Assembly: GCF_002441655.1 (NCBI RefSeq) | Contig: NZ_JXJU01000003.1 | Span: forward strand, 149,924 to 213,923 | Source: Lactococcus fujiensis JCM 16395 | Lineage (GTDB): Bacteria; Bacillota; Bacilli; Lactobacillales; Streptococcaceae | Direction: 5' to 3' | DNA: 64,000 nt | Shown: in pieces, positions 7,157-16,949 of the stretch | Position numbering within the stretch: the stretch's first letter is position 1 | Layout of the letters: each line of letters begins with the position of its first letter | Notes under the pieces: model-generated | The model's input: the letters and a program-made list of their open reading frames with translations, nothing else | The model's database searches: none | What the model was told of the DNA's origin: nothing | Program-made: the position numbers and the translations under genes

Positions 7157-8428
7157 TTGACCAATTATAAATGTACTGAAGGTGTGAATCTTCATGTCAT
7201 CCAAGCCTCAAAATTTAAAACTGTAAAAATAATGCTTCGTTTCCGAGAAGAGCTTAATCAGGCACACCTTGGAAAAAGAGTTCTTATTTCTAATATGTTG
7301 GAAACAACAAATCAAATCTATCAAACCGATCGTGATTTTTCTCGTGCACTTTCTGAAATGTATGGTGCATCATTTACGACAGGTGTGGCAAAAAAGGGAA
7401 AGCTCCATCTTCTTTCCATCAACATGAGTGTCGTTAATCCTAACTATGTCAATTTTGATACCGTAGGAAGTGCCATTGAGATGATAAAAAATGCTCTTTT
7501 TTTACCAGACGCTGATGGAACTCAATTTAATCCAGAAATATTCAAGCGAGAACAGACCAATCTGGTCCATTATCTAGAAGCAATGAATGATGATCGCTCT
7601 TATTTTGCGAGTCGCAAATTAGCTGATCTCTTTTTTACAAATTCTGAGCAAGCACTTCCCAGTATTGCAACATTGGATTTATTAAAGGAAGAAACTGCGA
7701 CCTCTGTTTATGCTTATTACAAAGAAATGCTTGCAACAAATATTATTGATATTTTTGTTATGGGTGATGTCGATGAAGAGAAAGTAGTAAAGGCATTTGA
7801 AGCTTTTCCGTTTGAGCGTCGCACGGATAATGCTGATGTGATTTATCATCAACCCATCTCAACACGACCCGTTGAAGTGATCGAACATAAAGATGTTGCT
7901 CAATCCTTGTTGCAACTTGGTTTTCATCTTCCAGTAATTTATGGTGACCAGAACTACCTAAGCCTTCAAGTCATGAATGGTATTTTAGGCGGCTTTTCAC
8001 ATTCCAAATTATTTGCCAATGTCCGAGAAAAAGAAAGTTTAGCTTATTCAATTTCGTCAACTTTTGATTCCTTTACAGGTTTTCTAAAAATTGCAGCTGG
8101 AATTGATGCGAAACACTTCCCAGAAGCAAAAAAATTAATATTTGAGCAGTTGGAATCAATTAAAAAAGGGCAATTCAGTGTTCAAGATATTGAACAAACG
8201 AAAACGATGTTGCGGAACACGTACTTTATTGGACAGGATTCAATTGCAAATAATATTGAATTAGAATTTGTAAAGGCCTTGCTTCCAGAACGTTTCATGG
8301 ATACTGAAACTTTTTTAAATGAACTTGACAAGGTGAACAAGGAGTCGATTATGAAAGTTGCTCAAGGATTGACCTATCAGGCACAATATTTTATGGAAGG
8401 CAGTAGCCTTCAGTTTGAAGAAGAATAA
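7157..8428 (+). CDS. ymfF: M16 peptidase-like protein, YmfF/YfmF type
   Basis: 423 residues of the pitrilysin (M16) family without the HxxEH zinc motif, so it is the inactive partner of the next gene. In Bacillus the corresponding ymfF-ymfH genes lie in the same order before ymfM and pgsA and have been linked to the 5-aminopentanol modification of elongation factor P (the basis of the current database name). The first usable start is TTG at 7157; the in-frame stop just upstream (7145-7147) excludes longer forms. It is followed after 6 nt by the active-type partner. Confidence 0.85.
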   Translation: MTNYKCTEGVNLHVIQASKFKTVKIMLRFREELNQAHLGKRVLISNMLETTNQIYQTDRDFSRALSEMYGASFTTGVAKKGKLHLLSINMSVVNPNYVNFDTVGSAIEMIKNALFLPDADGTQFNPEIFKREQTNLVHYLEAMNDDRSYFASRKLADLFFTNSEQALPSIATLDLLKEETATSVYAYYKEMLATNIIDIFVMGDVDEEKVVKAFEAFPFERRTDNADVIYHQPISTRPVEVIEHKDVAQSLLQLGFHLPVIYGDQNYLSLQVMNGILGGFSHSKLFANVREKESLAYSISSTFDSFTGFLKIAAGIDAKHFPEAKKLIFEQLESIKKGQFSVQDIEQTKTMLRNTYFIGQDSIANNIELEFVKALLPERFMDTETFLNELDKVNKESIMKVAQGLTYQAQYFMEGSSLQFEEE

Positions 8429-8434
8429 TAAGAC

Positions 8435-9721
8435 ATGAAAAAACACTTCTATGAGAAAACGGGAGACACCCTTTATCATTCTATTTTAGAGAATGGTTTA
8501 ACGGTTTACTATCTCCCAAAAGCCGATTATAATCGGACATATGGCCTTTTTACAACGAATTTTGGTTCATTAGACACCCATTTCATTGCTCCAGGAAAAG
8601 AGAAAGAATCTATTTTTCCTGAGGGAATTGCGCACTTCTTAGAACATAAACTTTTTGAAAAAGAAGATGGCGATGTCATGTATAAATTTGGAGCCTTGGG
8701 TGCACAAACCAACGCATTTACAAGTTTTACAAGGACTTCCTACTTATTTTCAACAAGAGAAAATATTTACGAATGCGTTGAGCTCCTACTTGATTTTGTT
8801 CAAGTTCCCTATTTCACTGACGAAAATGTTGAAAAAGAACAAGGGATTATTCAACAAGAAATCCAAATGTACCAAGATGACAGTGACTGGCGTTTGTTTG
8901 CAGGGCTACTTGAGCGAATGTATCCACAAACGCCACTAGCTGAGGACATCGCGGGGACGCCAAGCACAATCAATGCCATCACGGCTGATGATTTGTACCT
9001 CAATTACGAAACATTTTATCATCCTTCTAATATGAATTTATTTTTGACTGGCCCATTTGATGTTGAAAAAATGAATCAATTTGTTTTAGATAATCAATCA
9101 GGAAAAGAATTTGAGTCACATGTACCCATTAAGCGAATTGATGTGAAGCCAACAGAGCCGGTAACAGGACAAAAAATCGAACTCGAAGTTGCCATGCCCA
9201 AACTTGCATTAGGTTTTCGTGGTGATGACGATTTGCCAGAGAATTCGCAAGCCTTAATGTCATATAAAGCTGCCATTCAATTTTTATTAGATTTAATTTT
9301 CGGTCGAACGAGTCAACTTTATGAAGACTTATATAATGAAAATTTAATTGACGATTCATTTGGCTTTAGTTTTGATTTGGATAAGCGTTTTCACTTTATT
9401 ACTTTGACAGGAGATACAAAAAACCCTGAAAAATTGAGCCAAGTTTTGCAAGATACATTAAAAAGTTATAAAATAGATAATGATTTCAACGAGGAACATC
9501 TCAAATTGATTAAAAAGGAGATGTTAGGTGAATATTTCTCATCTCTAAATTCATTAGAATATATTGCCAATCAATTTTCATCAGAATTATTTGATCAAAT
9601 TAATTTCTTTGACCTCCCAGAAATTGTTTCAAGTTTGACACTTGAAGACATCGCTAAAAATGCAGAAAAATTTATTCAACAAATGAAAATTGTTGAATTT
9701 ACAGTGTTACCCAAAAATTAA
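8435..9721 (+). CDS. ymfH: M16 zinc peptidase, YmfH/YfmH type
   Basis: 428 residues. The inverted zinc motif HFLEHKLFE is present at about residues 68-76 with a downstream glutamate region (QGIIQQEIQMY), so this subunit should bind zinc. It pairs with the inactive homologue directly upstream, as in other M16 heterodimers. The ymfF-ymfH-rodZ-like-pgsA order matches Bacillus except that the intervening ymfI-L genes are missing. The natural substrate is not established; the link to EF-P modification comes from the family. Confidence 0.88.
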   Translation: MKKHFYEKTGDTLYHSILENGLTVYYLPKADYNRTYGLFTTNFGSLDTHFIAPGKEKESIFPEGIAHFLEHKLFEKEDGDVMYKFGALGAQTNAFTSFTRTSYLFSTRENIYECVELLLDFVQVPYFTDENVEKEQGIIQQEIQMYQDDSDWRLFAGLLERMYPQTPLAEDIAGTPSTINAITADDLYLNYETFYHPSNMNLFLTGPFDVEKMNQFVLDNQSGKEFESHVPIKRIDVKPTEPVTGQKIELEVAMPKLALGFRGDDDLPENSQALMSYKAAIQFLLDLIFGRTSQLYEDLYNENLIDDSFGFSFDLDKRFHFITLTGDTKNPEKLSQVLQDTLKSYKIDNDFNEEHLKLIKKEMLGEYFSSLNSLEYIANQFSSELFDQINFFDLPEIVSSLTLEDIAKNAEKFIQQMKIVEFTVLPKN

Positions 9722-9779
9722 AAAAATTCGAACAGTGATAATAAAAAATCCATGCGCAGCACAATAACGAGAGGGGGAC

Positions 9780-10733
9780 ATGGTGTCAATAAAAACAATC
9801 GGTCGAGTCTTGAAGGAAAGACGTACAGAACTTGGCCTTGGACTTTCAGAAGCAGAATCATTTACAAAAATACAAAAACTATACATTGTCGCACTAGAAA
9901 CGGACGACTATAAAGCACTTCCCGGTGAATTTTATGTTAAAGCCTACTTGAAGCAATATGCGGAAAAACTTGGCCTGAATGCAGATAAAATTATTGAAGC
10001 CTACGAGAACGGAAAAGGGATTGCAGTTGAGGACAAGGACGATATTCAAGAAACTTATCGTTTTGTTAAACCTAGTGAACGCGTTGAACCCGAAGAAGAA
10101 TTAGGACCAAAGGATTGGCATTATTATTTCCCAATTATTGCTTTATCAGGAGTTGCGATTACTATTGTTGCAGCCGTATTTATTGCGGTAATTCTTAATA
10201 ATCCAAGTTCCCCTAATTTAATGAGTTCCGATTATAGTGATTCGAAGTCCTCAATTTTGAAGCCAAGTGTTTCTTCTTCTAAAAGTACAAGTGAAAGTTC
10301 AACATCTAGCAGCAGCAGCAGTGTTGCCCCAGCTGAAAAATTAGAAGTTACTTCTATTTCGGGAAGTACCATGAACATTACTTTGTCCAATGCAGTAGAT
10401 CCAATCAAAATCGTATTTACAGGTGATGCAAATTCGAATGTATGGGTACTCGCAAGAAACACAGATATGAGTACAGCAGGTGTTACCATTAGTAATCAAA
10501 ACCCTAGTGCAACTGCCTCCTTAACAAGCGGGGCAACGCAATCTACGATTACACTGGGGAAAAGAACAAATTTGGCGATAACAATAAATGGACAAGCAGT
10601 CGATTTATCAAAATATACAACAACCATCGGTCCGTATAATATCTACTTGACAGTTACTCCTGCAACAGGCACGACATCAAATGCTACAACAGCTACTAGC
10701 ACAGCAACGACAACAAATTCTTCCGCTCAATAA
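9780..10733 (+). CDS. RodZ-like helix-turn-helix membrane protein (YmfM-like)
   Basis: 317 residues. An N-terminal HTH_25 domain (residues 1-75, with LPGEFYVKAYLKQYAEKLGL), one transmembrane helix at about 118-140, a Ser-rich linker at about 148-180, and a C-terminal beta domain of the DUF4115 type followed by a Thr/Ala/Ser-rich tail. This is the RodZ/YmfM architecture; RodZ links MreB to the elongation machinery in rods and is retained in many cocci. The ATG at 9780 has a very strong Shine-Dalgarno (GAGGGGG). It sits just before pgsA, as in many Firmicutes. Confidence 0.85.
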   Translation: MVSIKTIGRVLKERRTELGLGLSEAESFTKIQKLYIVALETDDYKALPGEFYVKAYLKQYAEKLGLNADKIIEAYENGKGIAVEDKDDIQETYRFVKPSERVEPEEELGPKDWHYYFPIIALSGVAITIVAAVFIAVILNNPSSPNLMSSDYSDSKSSILKPSVSSSKSTSESSTSSSSSSVAPAEKLEVTSISGSTMNITLSNAVDPIKIVFTGDANSNVWVLARNTDMSTAGVTISNQNPSATASLTSGATQSTITLGKRTNLAITINGQAVDLSKYTTTIGPYNIYLTVTPATGTTSNATTATSTATTTNSSAQ

Positions 10734-10764
10734 AATCTTTAAAAATTTAGAAAAGGAAAATACC

Positions 10765-11313
10765 ATGAAACAGAAACTCCCCAATCAATTAACAATGCTC
10801 CGAATTTTTATGATTCCGATTTTCTTGATTATCCTCTACTTACCTCAAGGCGAAAAGTTTGGTTCAACATCGGTCTCATGGATTATTGCGGCAGTAATTT
10901 TTGCGGTTGCGTCATTCACAGACTGGTTAGATGGACACCTCGCTCGTAAATGGCATGTGGTAAGTAATTTTGGTAAATTTGCAGATCCTTTGGCAGACAA
11001 AATGTTGACCATGGTGGCATTTGTCATGCTGGTGACTTTGAATTTAGCGCCGGCGTGGGTTGTTGCAATCATTGTATGCCGTGAATTAGCTGTTACTGGA
11101 CTACGTCTGCTTTTAGTCGAACAAGGTGGAACGGTTCTTGCAGCTGCAATGCCAGGTAAAATCAAAACTTTTACTCAAATGCTTTCTATTATCTTTCTCT
11201 TGATAGGGAACCCACTTTATATTGGTACAATTTTACTTTATATCTGTCTTGTCTTTACCATTTATTCAGGCTATGATTATTTCAAAAATGCTAATGTTAA
11301 ATGGGAATTTTAA
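10765..11313 (+). CDS. pgsA: CDP-diacylglycerol--glycerol-3-phosphate 3-phosphatidyltransferase
   Basis: 182 residues. Makes phosphatidylglycerolphosphate, the first step to phosphatidylglycerol and cardiolipin, at the membrane. The CDP-alcohol phosphotransferase signature DWLDGHLAR...GKFADPLADK is complete at about residues 53-79, with several hydrophobic helices. I chose the ATG at 10765, which has AAAAGGAAAA before it and begins MKQKLPNQLTMLRI; the longer open frame from 10681 lies inside the preceding gene. A clear terminator follows. Confidence 0.95.
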   Translation: MKQKLPNQLTMLRIFMIPIFLIILYLPQGEKFGSTSVSWIIAAVIFAVASFTDWLDGHLARKWHVVSNFGKFADPLADKMLTMVAFVMLVTLNLAPAWVVAIIVCRELAVTGLRLLLVEQGGTVLAAAMPGKIKTFTQMLSIIFLLIGNPLYIGTILLYICLVFTIYSGYDYFKNANVKWEF

Positions 11314-11320
11314 ATAAATA

Positions 11321-11345
11321 AAAGCCACAAAAAGTGGCTTTTTTA
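11321..11345 (+). terminator. Rho-independent terminator of pgsA
   Basis: Stem AAAAGCCAC / GTGGCTTTT with an A loop and T-run. Confidence 0.9.
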
Positions 11346-11550
11346 ATTACATTCATGTTGCCTCAGCTAAAATATTTTAAGATATTGGAATTTTTTGAAG
11401 TAATCCAGGAAATTGAAAGAGTGTACTCGTGTAAAATATCCAAAAAGGTCCTCTAGTAATCAATGTAATTTTTACTATTTTATCTCTGTTATTGCTAAGC
11501 TTTTTTGTTTTTTCTAATTTATTTTTAATCATAATTCTTGAAACTCTTTC
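11346..11550. other. AT-rich spacer without a supported gene
   Basis: Between the pgsA terminator and the hisS promoter. It holds a 34-codon plus-strand frame (ATG near 11357) and part of an 84-codon minus-strand frame that begins inside the hisS leader. Neither has a convincing ribosome binding site or a recognisable family. I see nothing else here. Confidence 0.5.
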
Positions 11551-11579
11551 TTGATTTAATAATGGAATTACGTTAGAAT
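11551..11579 (+). promoter_or_regulatory. promoter of hisS-aspS
   Basis: TTGATT (11551-11556), 17-bp spacer, TAGAAT (11574-11579). Start of transcription is expected near 11586, just before the T-box stem I. Confidence 0.7.
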
Positions 11580-11586
11580 AGTAACA

Positions 11587-11740
11587 TAGAGAGCGAAGTT
11601 TTGGTGCAAATTCGCAAAAGTGACGTGACATTAATCGGTAGCTCCGTTATAGCTAGCTCGAGGCTCTGAAAACAGAGTGAAATTAGGTGGTACAGCGTAA
11701 TTTTGCGCCCTAAGGCTTCGGCTTTGGGGTGCTTTTTTTT
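11587..11740 (+). promoter_or_regulatory. T-box riboswitch leader of hisS-aspS
   Basis: Visible parts: AGAGAGC at the 5' end, a GGTGCAA loop closed by GCGAA/TTCGC (terminal loop of stem I), the sequence GTGACATT on the 3' side of the stem I region, a stem III hairpin CTCTG-AAAA-CAGAG (11663-11676), the T-box element AGGTGGTACAGCG (from 11685), and a 12-bp terminator GCGCCCTAAGGC-TTCG-GCTTTGGGGTGC with eight T (11705-11740). The T-box binds uncharged tRNA and prevents termination. The likely specifier is GAC (Asp) at 11627-11629, overlapping CAT (His). Stem I is short and I could not resolve every pair. Confidence 0.85.
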
Positions 11741-11811
11741 GGATAATTGTTCGGAAAATTGAACTTAAGAGCTTAACGTTACTTGTTTGCAACAAACAGA
11801 AAGGAAATTCT

Positions 11812-13104
11812 ATGAAATTACAGAAACCTAAAGGAACAGCAGATATTTTACCAGTTGAATCTGCAAAATGGCAATACCTTGAAGAAATTGCCCGTGCTGT
11901 CTTCAAAGATTATAATTATAAAGAAATTCGTACCCCAATGTTCGAAAGCTACGAACTTTTTAGTCGTGCAACAGGTGAAACAAGTGATATTGTAACGAAA
12001 GAAATGTATGATTTCGAGGATAAAGGAGGCCGCCACATTGCCTTACGTCCTGAAGGTACTGCTTCAGCTGTACGTGCTTATGTTGAAAATAAATTGTATG
12101 CCCCAGAAGTATTGAAACCTGTAAAACTTTGGTACAATGAGTCGATGTTTCGTTATGAACGTCCTCAATCTGGACGTCTGCGTGAATTTCATCAATTTGG
12201 TGTTGAGTGTTTAGGAGTAAAAAATGCAGCGATTGATGTCGAAATCATCGCGATGGCTGACAACTATTTCCGTCAACTTGGTATTTCTGGCATTTCACTT
12301 CATTTGAATACTTTAGGAGATATGTCGAGTCGGAAGGCATACCGCGAAGCCTTAATTGCTTATTTAACACCATTCGAATCAGAACTTTCAGAGGACAGCC
12401 GTCGTCGTCTTCATGAAAATCCTTTACGTGTTTTGGATTCAAAAGAACCAGAAGATATTAAAGTTGTGGAAAATGCACCATCTATTTTGGACTACTTGAA
12501 TGAAGCATCTCAAGCTTATTTCGAAGAAGTAAAAACATTGCTTGAAGCGCTTGGTGTTGAATATACCGTGGATTCAAACATGGTTCGTGGATTGGATTAT
12601 TATAATGATACAATTTTTGAATTTGTTGTTAAACTTGACGGAAAAGAATTGACTGTCTGTGGAGGGGGACGTTATGATGGACTCGTCGAATACTTTGATG
12701 GTCCAGCTACTCCAGCTTTTGGCTTTGGACTTGGTATTGAACGCTTGCTCCTTGTAGCCGAAGCTCAAGAAATTAACTTCATGGAAGATGAAACACTGGA
12801 TGTATATGTTGCGGTAATGGGAAATCATGCTAATGTAGAAGCAACTAAAGTGGTTGAAAGTCTACGAGCACAAGCTTTCCAAGTCGAACGCGATTTTTCT
12901 AACCGTAAGCTACCCGCTCAATTCAAAACAGCAGATAAATTAAATGCTGAGTTGATTATCACTTTAGGTGACAACGAAGTTCAAACGGGGAATGTGACAG
13001 TTAAGAATAACAAAACACGTAAAGAAGTGAAAGCGACTTTGGATGAAATTTATGATTCATTCAGTCCTATATTTGAAGAATTATACGTTGAAGAAGAATT
13101 TTAA
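11812..13104 (+). CDS. hisS: histidyl-tRNA synthetase
   Basis: 430 residues, the usual bacterial length. Class II synthetase: motif 2 region around MFRYERPQSGRLREFHQFGVE (about residues 112-132), the histidine-specific signatures VRGLDYY and GGGRYDGL (about 258-290), motif 3 FGFGLGIERL, and a C-terminal anticodon-binding domain. Cytoplasmic; charges tRNA-His. The ATG follows AAAGGAAATTCT. It is the first gene after the T-box and is read together with aspS 71 nt downstream; no promoter or terminator is seen between them. Confidence 0.98.
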   Translation: MKLQKPKGTADILPVESAKWQYLEEIARAVFKDYNYKEIRTPMFESYELFSRATGETSDIVTKEMYDFEDKGGRHIALRPEGTASAVRAYVENKLYAPEVLKPVKLWYNESMFRYERPQSGRLREFHQFGVECLGVKNAAIDVEIIAMADNYFRQLGISGISLHLNTLGDMSSRKAYREALIAYLTPFESELSEDSRRRLHENPLRVLDSKEPEDIKVVENAPSILDYLNEASQAYFEEVKTLLEALGVEYTVDSNMVRGLDYYNDTIFEFVVKLDGKELTVCGGGRYDGLVEYFDGPATPAFGFGLGIERLLLVAEAQEINFMEDETLDVYVAVMGNHANVEATKVVESLRAQAFQVERDFSNRKLPAQFKTADKLNAELIITLGDNEVQTGNVTVKNNKTRKEVKATLDEIYDSFSPIFEELYVEEEF

Positions 13105-13175
13105 GCGAAAGTTTAAATCGTTGACTCAAAGCGGTAGAAAATTGCTTTGAAGGATAAGAAAAAGAGAAATTTAGT

Positions 13176-14948
13176 ATGAAAAGAACAAATTACGCAGGAA
13201 ATATAACTGAAGAATATTTGGGGCAAAGCGTCACTGTTAAAGGTTGGGTAGCAAAACGTCGAAATTTAGGTGGCTTGGTTTTCATCGATTTACGTGACCG
13301 CGAAGGCTTGGTTCAAATTGTTGTCAATCCAGAAACAGCGAGTAAAGAAGTTGCTGAGGCCGCAGATTATGTTCGTAATGAATTTGTCCTTGAAGTGACA
13401 GGTCATGTTGTTGAACGAGCAAGTAAAAATGATAAAATGAAAACTGGAGCAATTGAAATTGAAGCGACAGAAATCGAAATTTTGTCAACATCAAAAACTA
13501 CGCCATTTGAAATAAAAGATGGGGTTGAAGTTTCAGACGACACACGTATGAAATACCGCTATCTCGATCTTCGTCGTCCAGAAATGCTAAAAAATATCCG
13601 GATGCGTCATGCAACGACTCATGCAATTCGCGAATATTTGGATGGCACCGGCTTTATTGATGTGGAAACACCATTTTTGACAAAATCAACACCCGAAGGT
13701 GCACGTGATTACCTTGTCCCTTCTCGGGTGAATAAAGGCGAATTCTATGCTCTTCCACAATCTCCTCAATTGATGAAACAATTGTTGATGACTGCTGGCC
13801 TCGACCGTTATTATCAAATCGTAAAATGTTTCCGTGATGAAGACTTACGAGGGGACCGTCAGCCAGAATTTACACAAGTTGACTTGGAAACGACTTTCCT
13901 TGGAGAAGAAGAAATTCAAACGCTCACTGAAGGATTAATTGCGAAAGTCATGAAAGATGTAAAGGGAATTGATGTTACCTTACCTTTCACACGTATGAAA
14001 TATGATGATGCAATGAATTTCTATGGTTCTGATAAACCAGATACTCGTTATGAAATGTTGTTGCAAGATTTGTCAGAACTGACAAAACAATCAGGATTTA
14101 AAGTTTTTGAAGATGCACCAGTTGTTAAAGCACTCGTTGTCAAAAATGCAGCTACAAAATATTCACGTAAGGCCATTGATAAATTGACTGAACAAGCGAA
14201 ACAAAATGGGGCAAAAGGGCTTGCTTGGATGAAATTTGAAAACGGAGAATTGACGGGTGGTGTTTCGAAATTCTTAACGGAAATTTCATCAGCACTGATA
14301 GAAAAATTGAAACTTGAAAATAATGACTTGGTTCTCTTTGTTGCTGACAAATTGAAAGTCGCCAACACTGCCTTGGGTGCTCTGCGTCAAACTTTAGCGC
14401 GTGAATTAGGACTGATTGATTATCGTAAATTCAATTTCCTTTGGGTGATTGATTGGCCTCTATTTGAATGGTCAGAGGAAGAAGGGCGATATATGTCCGC
14501 TCATCATCCATTCACATTGCCAACCTCTGAAACGCGCGAATTTTTGAGTGCTGATGGTTCATTTGAAGAATCTGATCTCCAAAATGTAAGAGCTCATGCA
14601 TATGACATAGTTTTGAATGGTTATGAATTAGGTGGTGGCTCACTTCGTATCAACACGCGTGAACTTCAAGAAACGATGCTTGAAGCACTTGGGTTCTCGA
14701 TTGAAGACGCAACAGAACAATTTGGCTTTCTACTTGAAGCACTTGATTATGGTTTCCCACCACATGGTGGCCTTGCACTTGGCCTTGACCGTTTTGTCAT
14801 GCTATTAGCCGGTAAAGACAATATTCGTGAAGTGATTGCCTTCCCTAAGAACAACAAAGCGACAGATCCAATGACACAAGCACCATCTAGCGTTGCTGAA
14901 AAACAGCTAGAAGAATTGAGTATTAAACTTGCAAACAAAGATAAATAA
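13176..14948 (+). CDS. aspS: aspartyl-tRNA synthetase
   Basis: 590 residues, full bacterial form. N-terminal OB-fold anticodon domain (residues 1-105, [24 protein letters not shown]), class II catalytic core with motif 2 [19 protein letters not shown] near 219-237, the bacterial insertion domain, and motif 3 [12 protein letters not shown] near the end. Second gene of the hisS operon, so uncharged tRNA sensed by the T-box controls both enzymes. One exact copy of the dispersed palindrome TGTCAGNNCTGACA lies inside at 14071-14084 and encodes L-S-E-L-T. The following gene overlaps its 3' end. Confidence 0.98.
   Translation: MKRTNYAGNITEEYLGQSVTVKGWVAKRRNLGGLVFIDLRDREGLVQIVVNPETASKEVAEAADYVRNEFVLEVTGHVVERASKNDKMKTGAIEIEATEIEILSTSKTTPFEIKDGVEVSDDTRMKYRYLDLRRPEMLKNIRMRHATTHAIREYLDGTGFIDVETPFLTKSTPEGARDYLVPSRVNKGEFYALPQSPQLMKQLLMTAGLDRYYQIVKCFRDEDLRGDRQPEFTQVDLETTFLGEEEIQTLTEGLIAKVMKDVKGIDVTLPFTRMKYDDAMNFYGSDKPDTRYEMLLQDLSELTKQSGFKVFEDAPVVKALVVKNAATKYSRKAIDKLTEQAKQNGAKGLAWMKFENGELTGGVSKFLTEISSALIEKLKLENNDLVLFVADKLKVANTALGALRQTLARELGLIDYRKFNFLWVIDWPLFEWSEEEGRYMSAHHPFTLPTSETREFLSADGSFEESDLQNVRAHAYDIVLNGYELGGGSLRINTRELQETMLEALGFSIEDATEQFGFLLEALDYGFPPHGGLALGLDRFVMLLAGKDNIREVIAFPKNNKATDPMTQAPSSVAEKQLEELSIKLANKDK
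14071..14084. repeat. dispersed palindrome TGTCAGNNCTGACA, exact copy in aspS
   Basis: TGTCAG-AA-CTGACA, extended to an 18-bp palindrome by flanking TT and AA. See the finding on this motif. Confidence 0.7.
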
Positions 14949-15858
14949 ATTTTTAGGAAAAATTCTCGATCGGTTTGGACTCTATCAAGTTTTAAAATCA
15001 ATCGGTGCAGAAAAATTAGCTAACAAATTTTCAGCTGCAATTGTCTACGCGGTATTCTCAAGTTTTGCGTTGAACTTCTTCTATCAACCTGGACATGTCT
15101 ATGCATCAGGCGCAACGGGTCTTGCTCAGGTTATCTCAGAATTGATTATCCGAATTACAGGACATGATTTCTTACCTATTTCGGTGACGCTTGTTTTAAT
15201 CAATTTGCCTTTGTTCGTCTTAGCTTGGCGTGGAATTGGTAAACAGTTCACTATTTACACTTTGATTACTGTTGTTATGAGTTCGGTTTTCATTCATTTT
15301 ATCCCAGTTACTCCCTTGACGACCGATCCATTGATCAACGCAGTTTTTGGCGGTGCCATAATGGGATTCGGTGTTGGAAATGCGATGAAATCGGGCATTT
15401 CATCGGGCGGAACTGATATTGTCAGTCTTTATATGCGAAAGAAGACGGGGCGTAATGTTGGAACTTTGAGTTTTGTTGTGAATGGATTAATCATTTTCAC
15501 GGCTGGCGTTTTGTTCGGCTGGGAATATATGTTTTATAGTTTCATTGCCATTTTTGTAAACTCACGTGTTCAGGATGCTGTTTTTACGCGTCAAAAACGA
15601 TTACAAGTTATGATTGTAACAGAAAATCCTGATTTGCTTATTCAAAAATTATTCGATAAATTTAATCACGGTGTAACCATTCTGAATAATTCAGAAGGGG
15701 GCTACACGCATCAAAAGAGAACCGTTTTATTCTCTGTAATCACCATGTATGAATATCAAGATTTTAAACACGTCATTGCTAAATATGACCCTCACGCATT
15801 CGTCTCAATATCAGAAAATGTTCGTGTTCTTGGAAAATTTGAAGAAGTAGATGATTGA
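14929..15858 (+). CDS. YitT family membrane protein (first of two)
   Basis: Up to 309 residues: about five transmembrane segments (DUF161/YitT_membrane, residues about 35-190) and a C-terminal DUF2179 cytoplasmic domain (about 215-300). The function of the family is not established. The start is uncertain. The only conventional candidate is TTG at 14929, which overlaps aspS by 20 nt and has a poor ribosome binding site. A sequence like that before the second copy (TTTTAGGAAAA) occurs at 14951-14961, but no ATG follows it; an ATT at 14962 is in frame. No promoter is seen, so it is probably read from hisS-aspS. Confidence 0.8.
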   Translation: MQTKINKFLGKILDRFGLYQVLKSIGAEKLANKFSAAIVYAVFSSFALNFFYQPGHVYASGATGLAQVISELIIRITGHDFLPISVTLVLINLPLFVLAWRGIGKQFTIYTLITVVMSSVFIHFIPVTPLTTDPLINAVFGGAIMGFGVGNAMKSGISSGGTDIVSLYMRKKTGRNVGTLSFVVNGLIIFTAGVLFGWEYMFYSFIAIFVNSRVQDAVFTRQKRLQVMIVTENPDLLIQKLFDKFNHGVTILNNSEGGYTHQKRTVLFSVITMYEYQDFKHVIAKYDPHAFVSISENVRVLGKFEEVDD

Positions 15859-15863
15859 TTTTT

Positions 15864-15895
15864 TATCCCTCATGTTTAGCTGAGGGATATCTTTT
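15864..15895 (+). terminator. hairpin between the two YitT genes
   Basis: Stem TATCCCTCA / TGAGGGATA with an eight-base loop, followed by TCTTTT. A weak terminator or attenuator. Confidence 0.6.
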
Positions 15896-15957
15896 AGATA
15901 ATGCAACTGTTGCGTTGCTCAAGATTATTAATAAATATTTTTAGGAAAAGGAGTTTC

Positions 15958-16830
15958 ATGAAAAGAATTAGTCTCCATTTTAGAAACTTTGTCGCTATTG
16001 CACTTGGTACTGCACTTTACGGTTTTGGTTTTGTTCAGTTTAATATGGCCAATCATCTTGCTGAAGGTGGTGTGGCTGGTATTTCATTGATTCTCCACTT
16101 TTTAGTACATATTGACCCGTCTTACACAAACATTATATTAAATATTCCTCTGCTCTTTATTGGTTACCGCTTCTTAGGACGCCGAACTTTCTTTTATACC
16201 ATTTGGGGAATCACGTCGCTCTCGGTTTGGATGTTTCTATTCCAACGCATCCCTTTTACACTGAATATCCATCATGATTTATTGGTTGCTGCCTTGCTAG
16301 CAGGTGTGTTTGGTGGAGCCGGAATCGGTTTGGTTTTCCGTTTTGGCGGAACTACTGGCGGTGCAGATATAATTGCCAAATTAGTGCAGGCCAAAAAGGG
16401 AATCCAAGTTGGTAAAACGTTCTTTATGTTTGATACAGTTGTTTTAACCTTGTCTTTGACTTATATCAATCTTGAACAAATGATGTATACATTGATTGCA
16501 AGTTTTGTTTCTGCACAAGTTGTTGGAATTGTTCAGTCAGGTGGTTACTCGGTCAAAGGGATGCTCATTATTACAGAAAAACATCGTGAAGTTGCTGATT
16601 TGATTATTCAAGAATTTGGCCGTAGTGCTACTTATTTACATGGTGAGGGAGCCTACTCTGGACACCAAAAAGAAGTACTTTATGTAGTTTTGAACCCTAG
16701 TGAAATTCAAGAATTGCGACAAACTCTGAATGACATTGACCCGATGGCTTTTGCATCCATCATAAATGTCCATGAAGTGATTGGTGATTTTGCTTACCCA
16801 AGAAGTCGCTTTAGAGAACTCAAAAAATAA
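15958..16830 (+). CDS. YitT family membrane protein (second of two)
   Basis: 290 residues with the same plan as the preceding gene: hydrophobic YitT domain (about residues 10-185, containing FGGTTGGADIIAKL) and a C-terminal DUF2179 domain. I chose the ATG at 15958 because AAAAGGAG lies just before it; the longer open frame from 15901 lacks a ribosome binding site. The two copies are clearly paralogous but well diverged, so the duplication is old. Role unknown; possibly transport or ligand sensing. A strong terminator follows. Confidence 0.85.
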   Translation: MKRISLHFRNFVAIALGTALYGFGFVQFNMANHLAEGGVAGISLILHFLVHIDPSYTNIILNIPLLFIGYRFLGRRTFFYTIWGITSLSVWMFLFQRIPFTLNIHHDLLVAALLAGVFGGAGIGLVFRFGGTTGGADIIAKLVQAKKGIQVGKTFFMFDTVVLTLSLTYINLEQMMYTLIASFVSAQVVGIVQSGGYSVKGMLIITEKHREVADLIIQEFGRSATYLHGEGAYSGHQKEVLYVVLNPSEIQELRQTLNDIDPMAFASIINVHEVIGDFAYPRSRFRELKK

Positions 16831-16860
16831 AAAAACCGAGACCTTGTCTCGGTTTTTTTT
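16831..16860 (+). terminator. Rho-independent terminator
   Basis: Stem AAAAACCGAGA / TCTCGGTTTTT with loop CCTTG and a T-run. Confidence 0.95.
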
Positions 16861-16949
16861 TCGTAAAATGACCTAATTGGCGTGCAAAAAGTGATACTTT
16901 GCGTTATAATGAAAGCGTAGACAAATGCGATTTAGCACAAGGAGAGATC

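Noticed and set aside
11377..11631. 84-codon minus-strand frame before hisS
   Set aside because: Its start lies inside the hisS T-box leader and promoter, with no ribosome binding site and no recognisable family.
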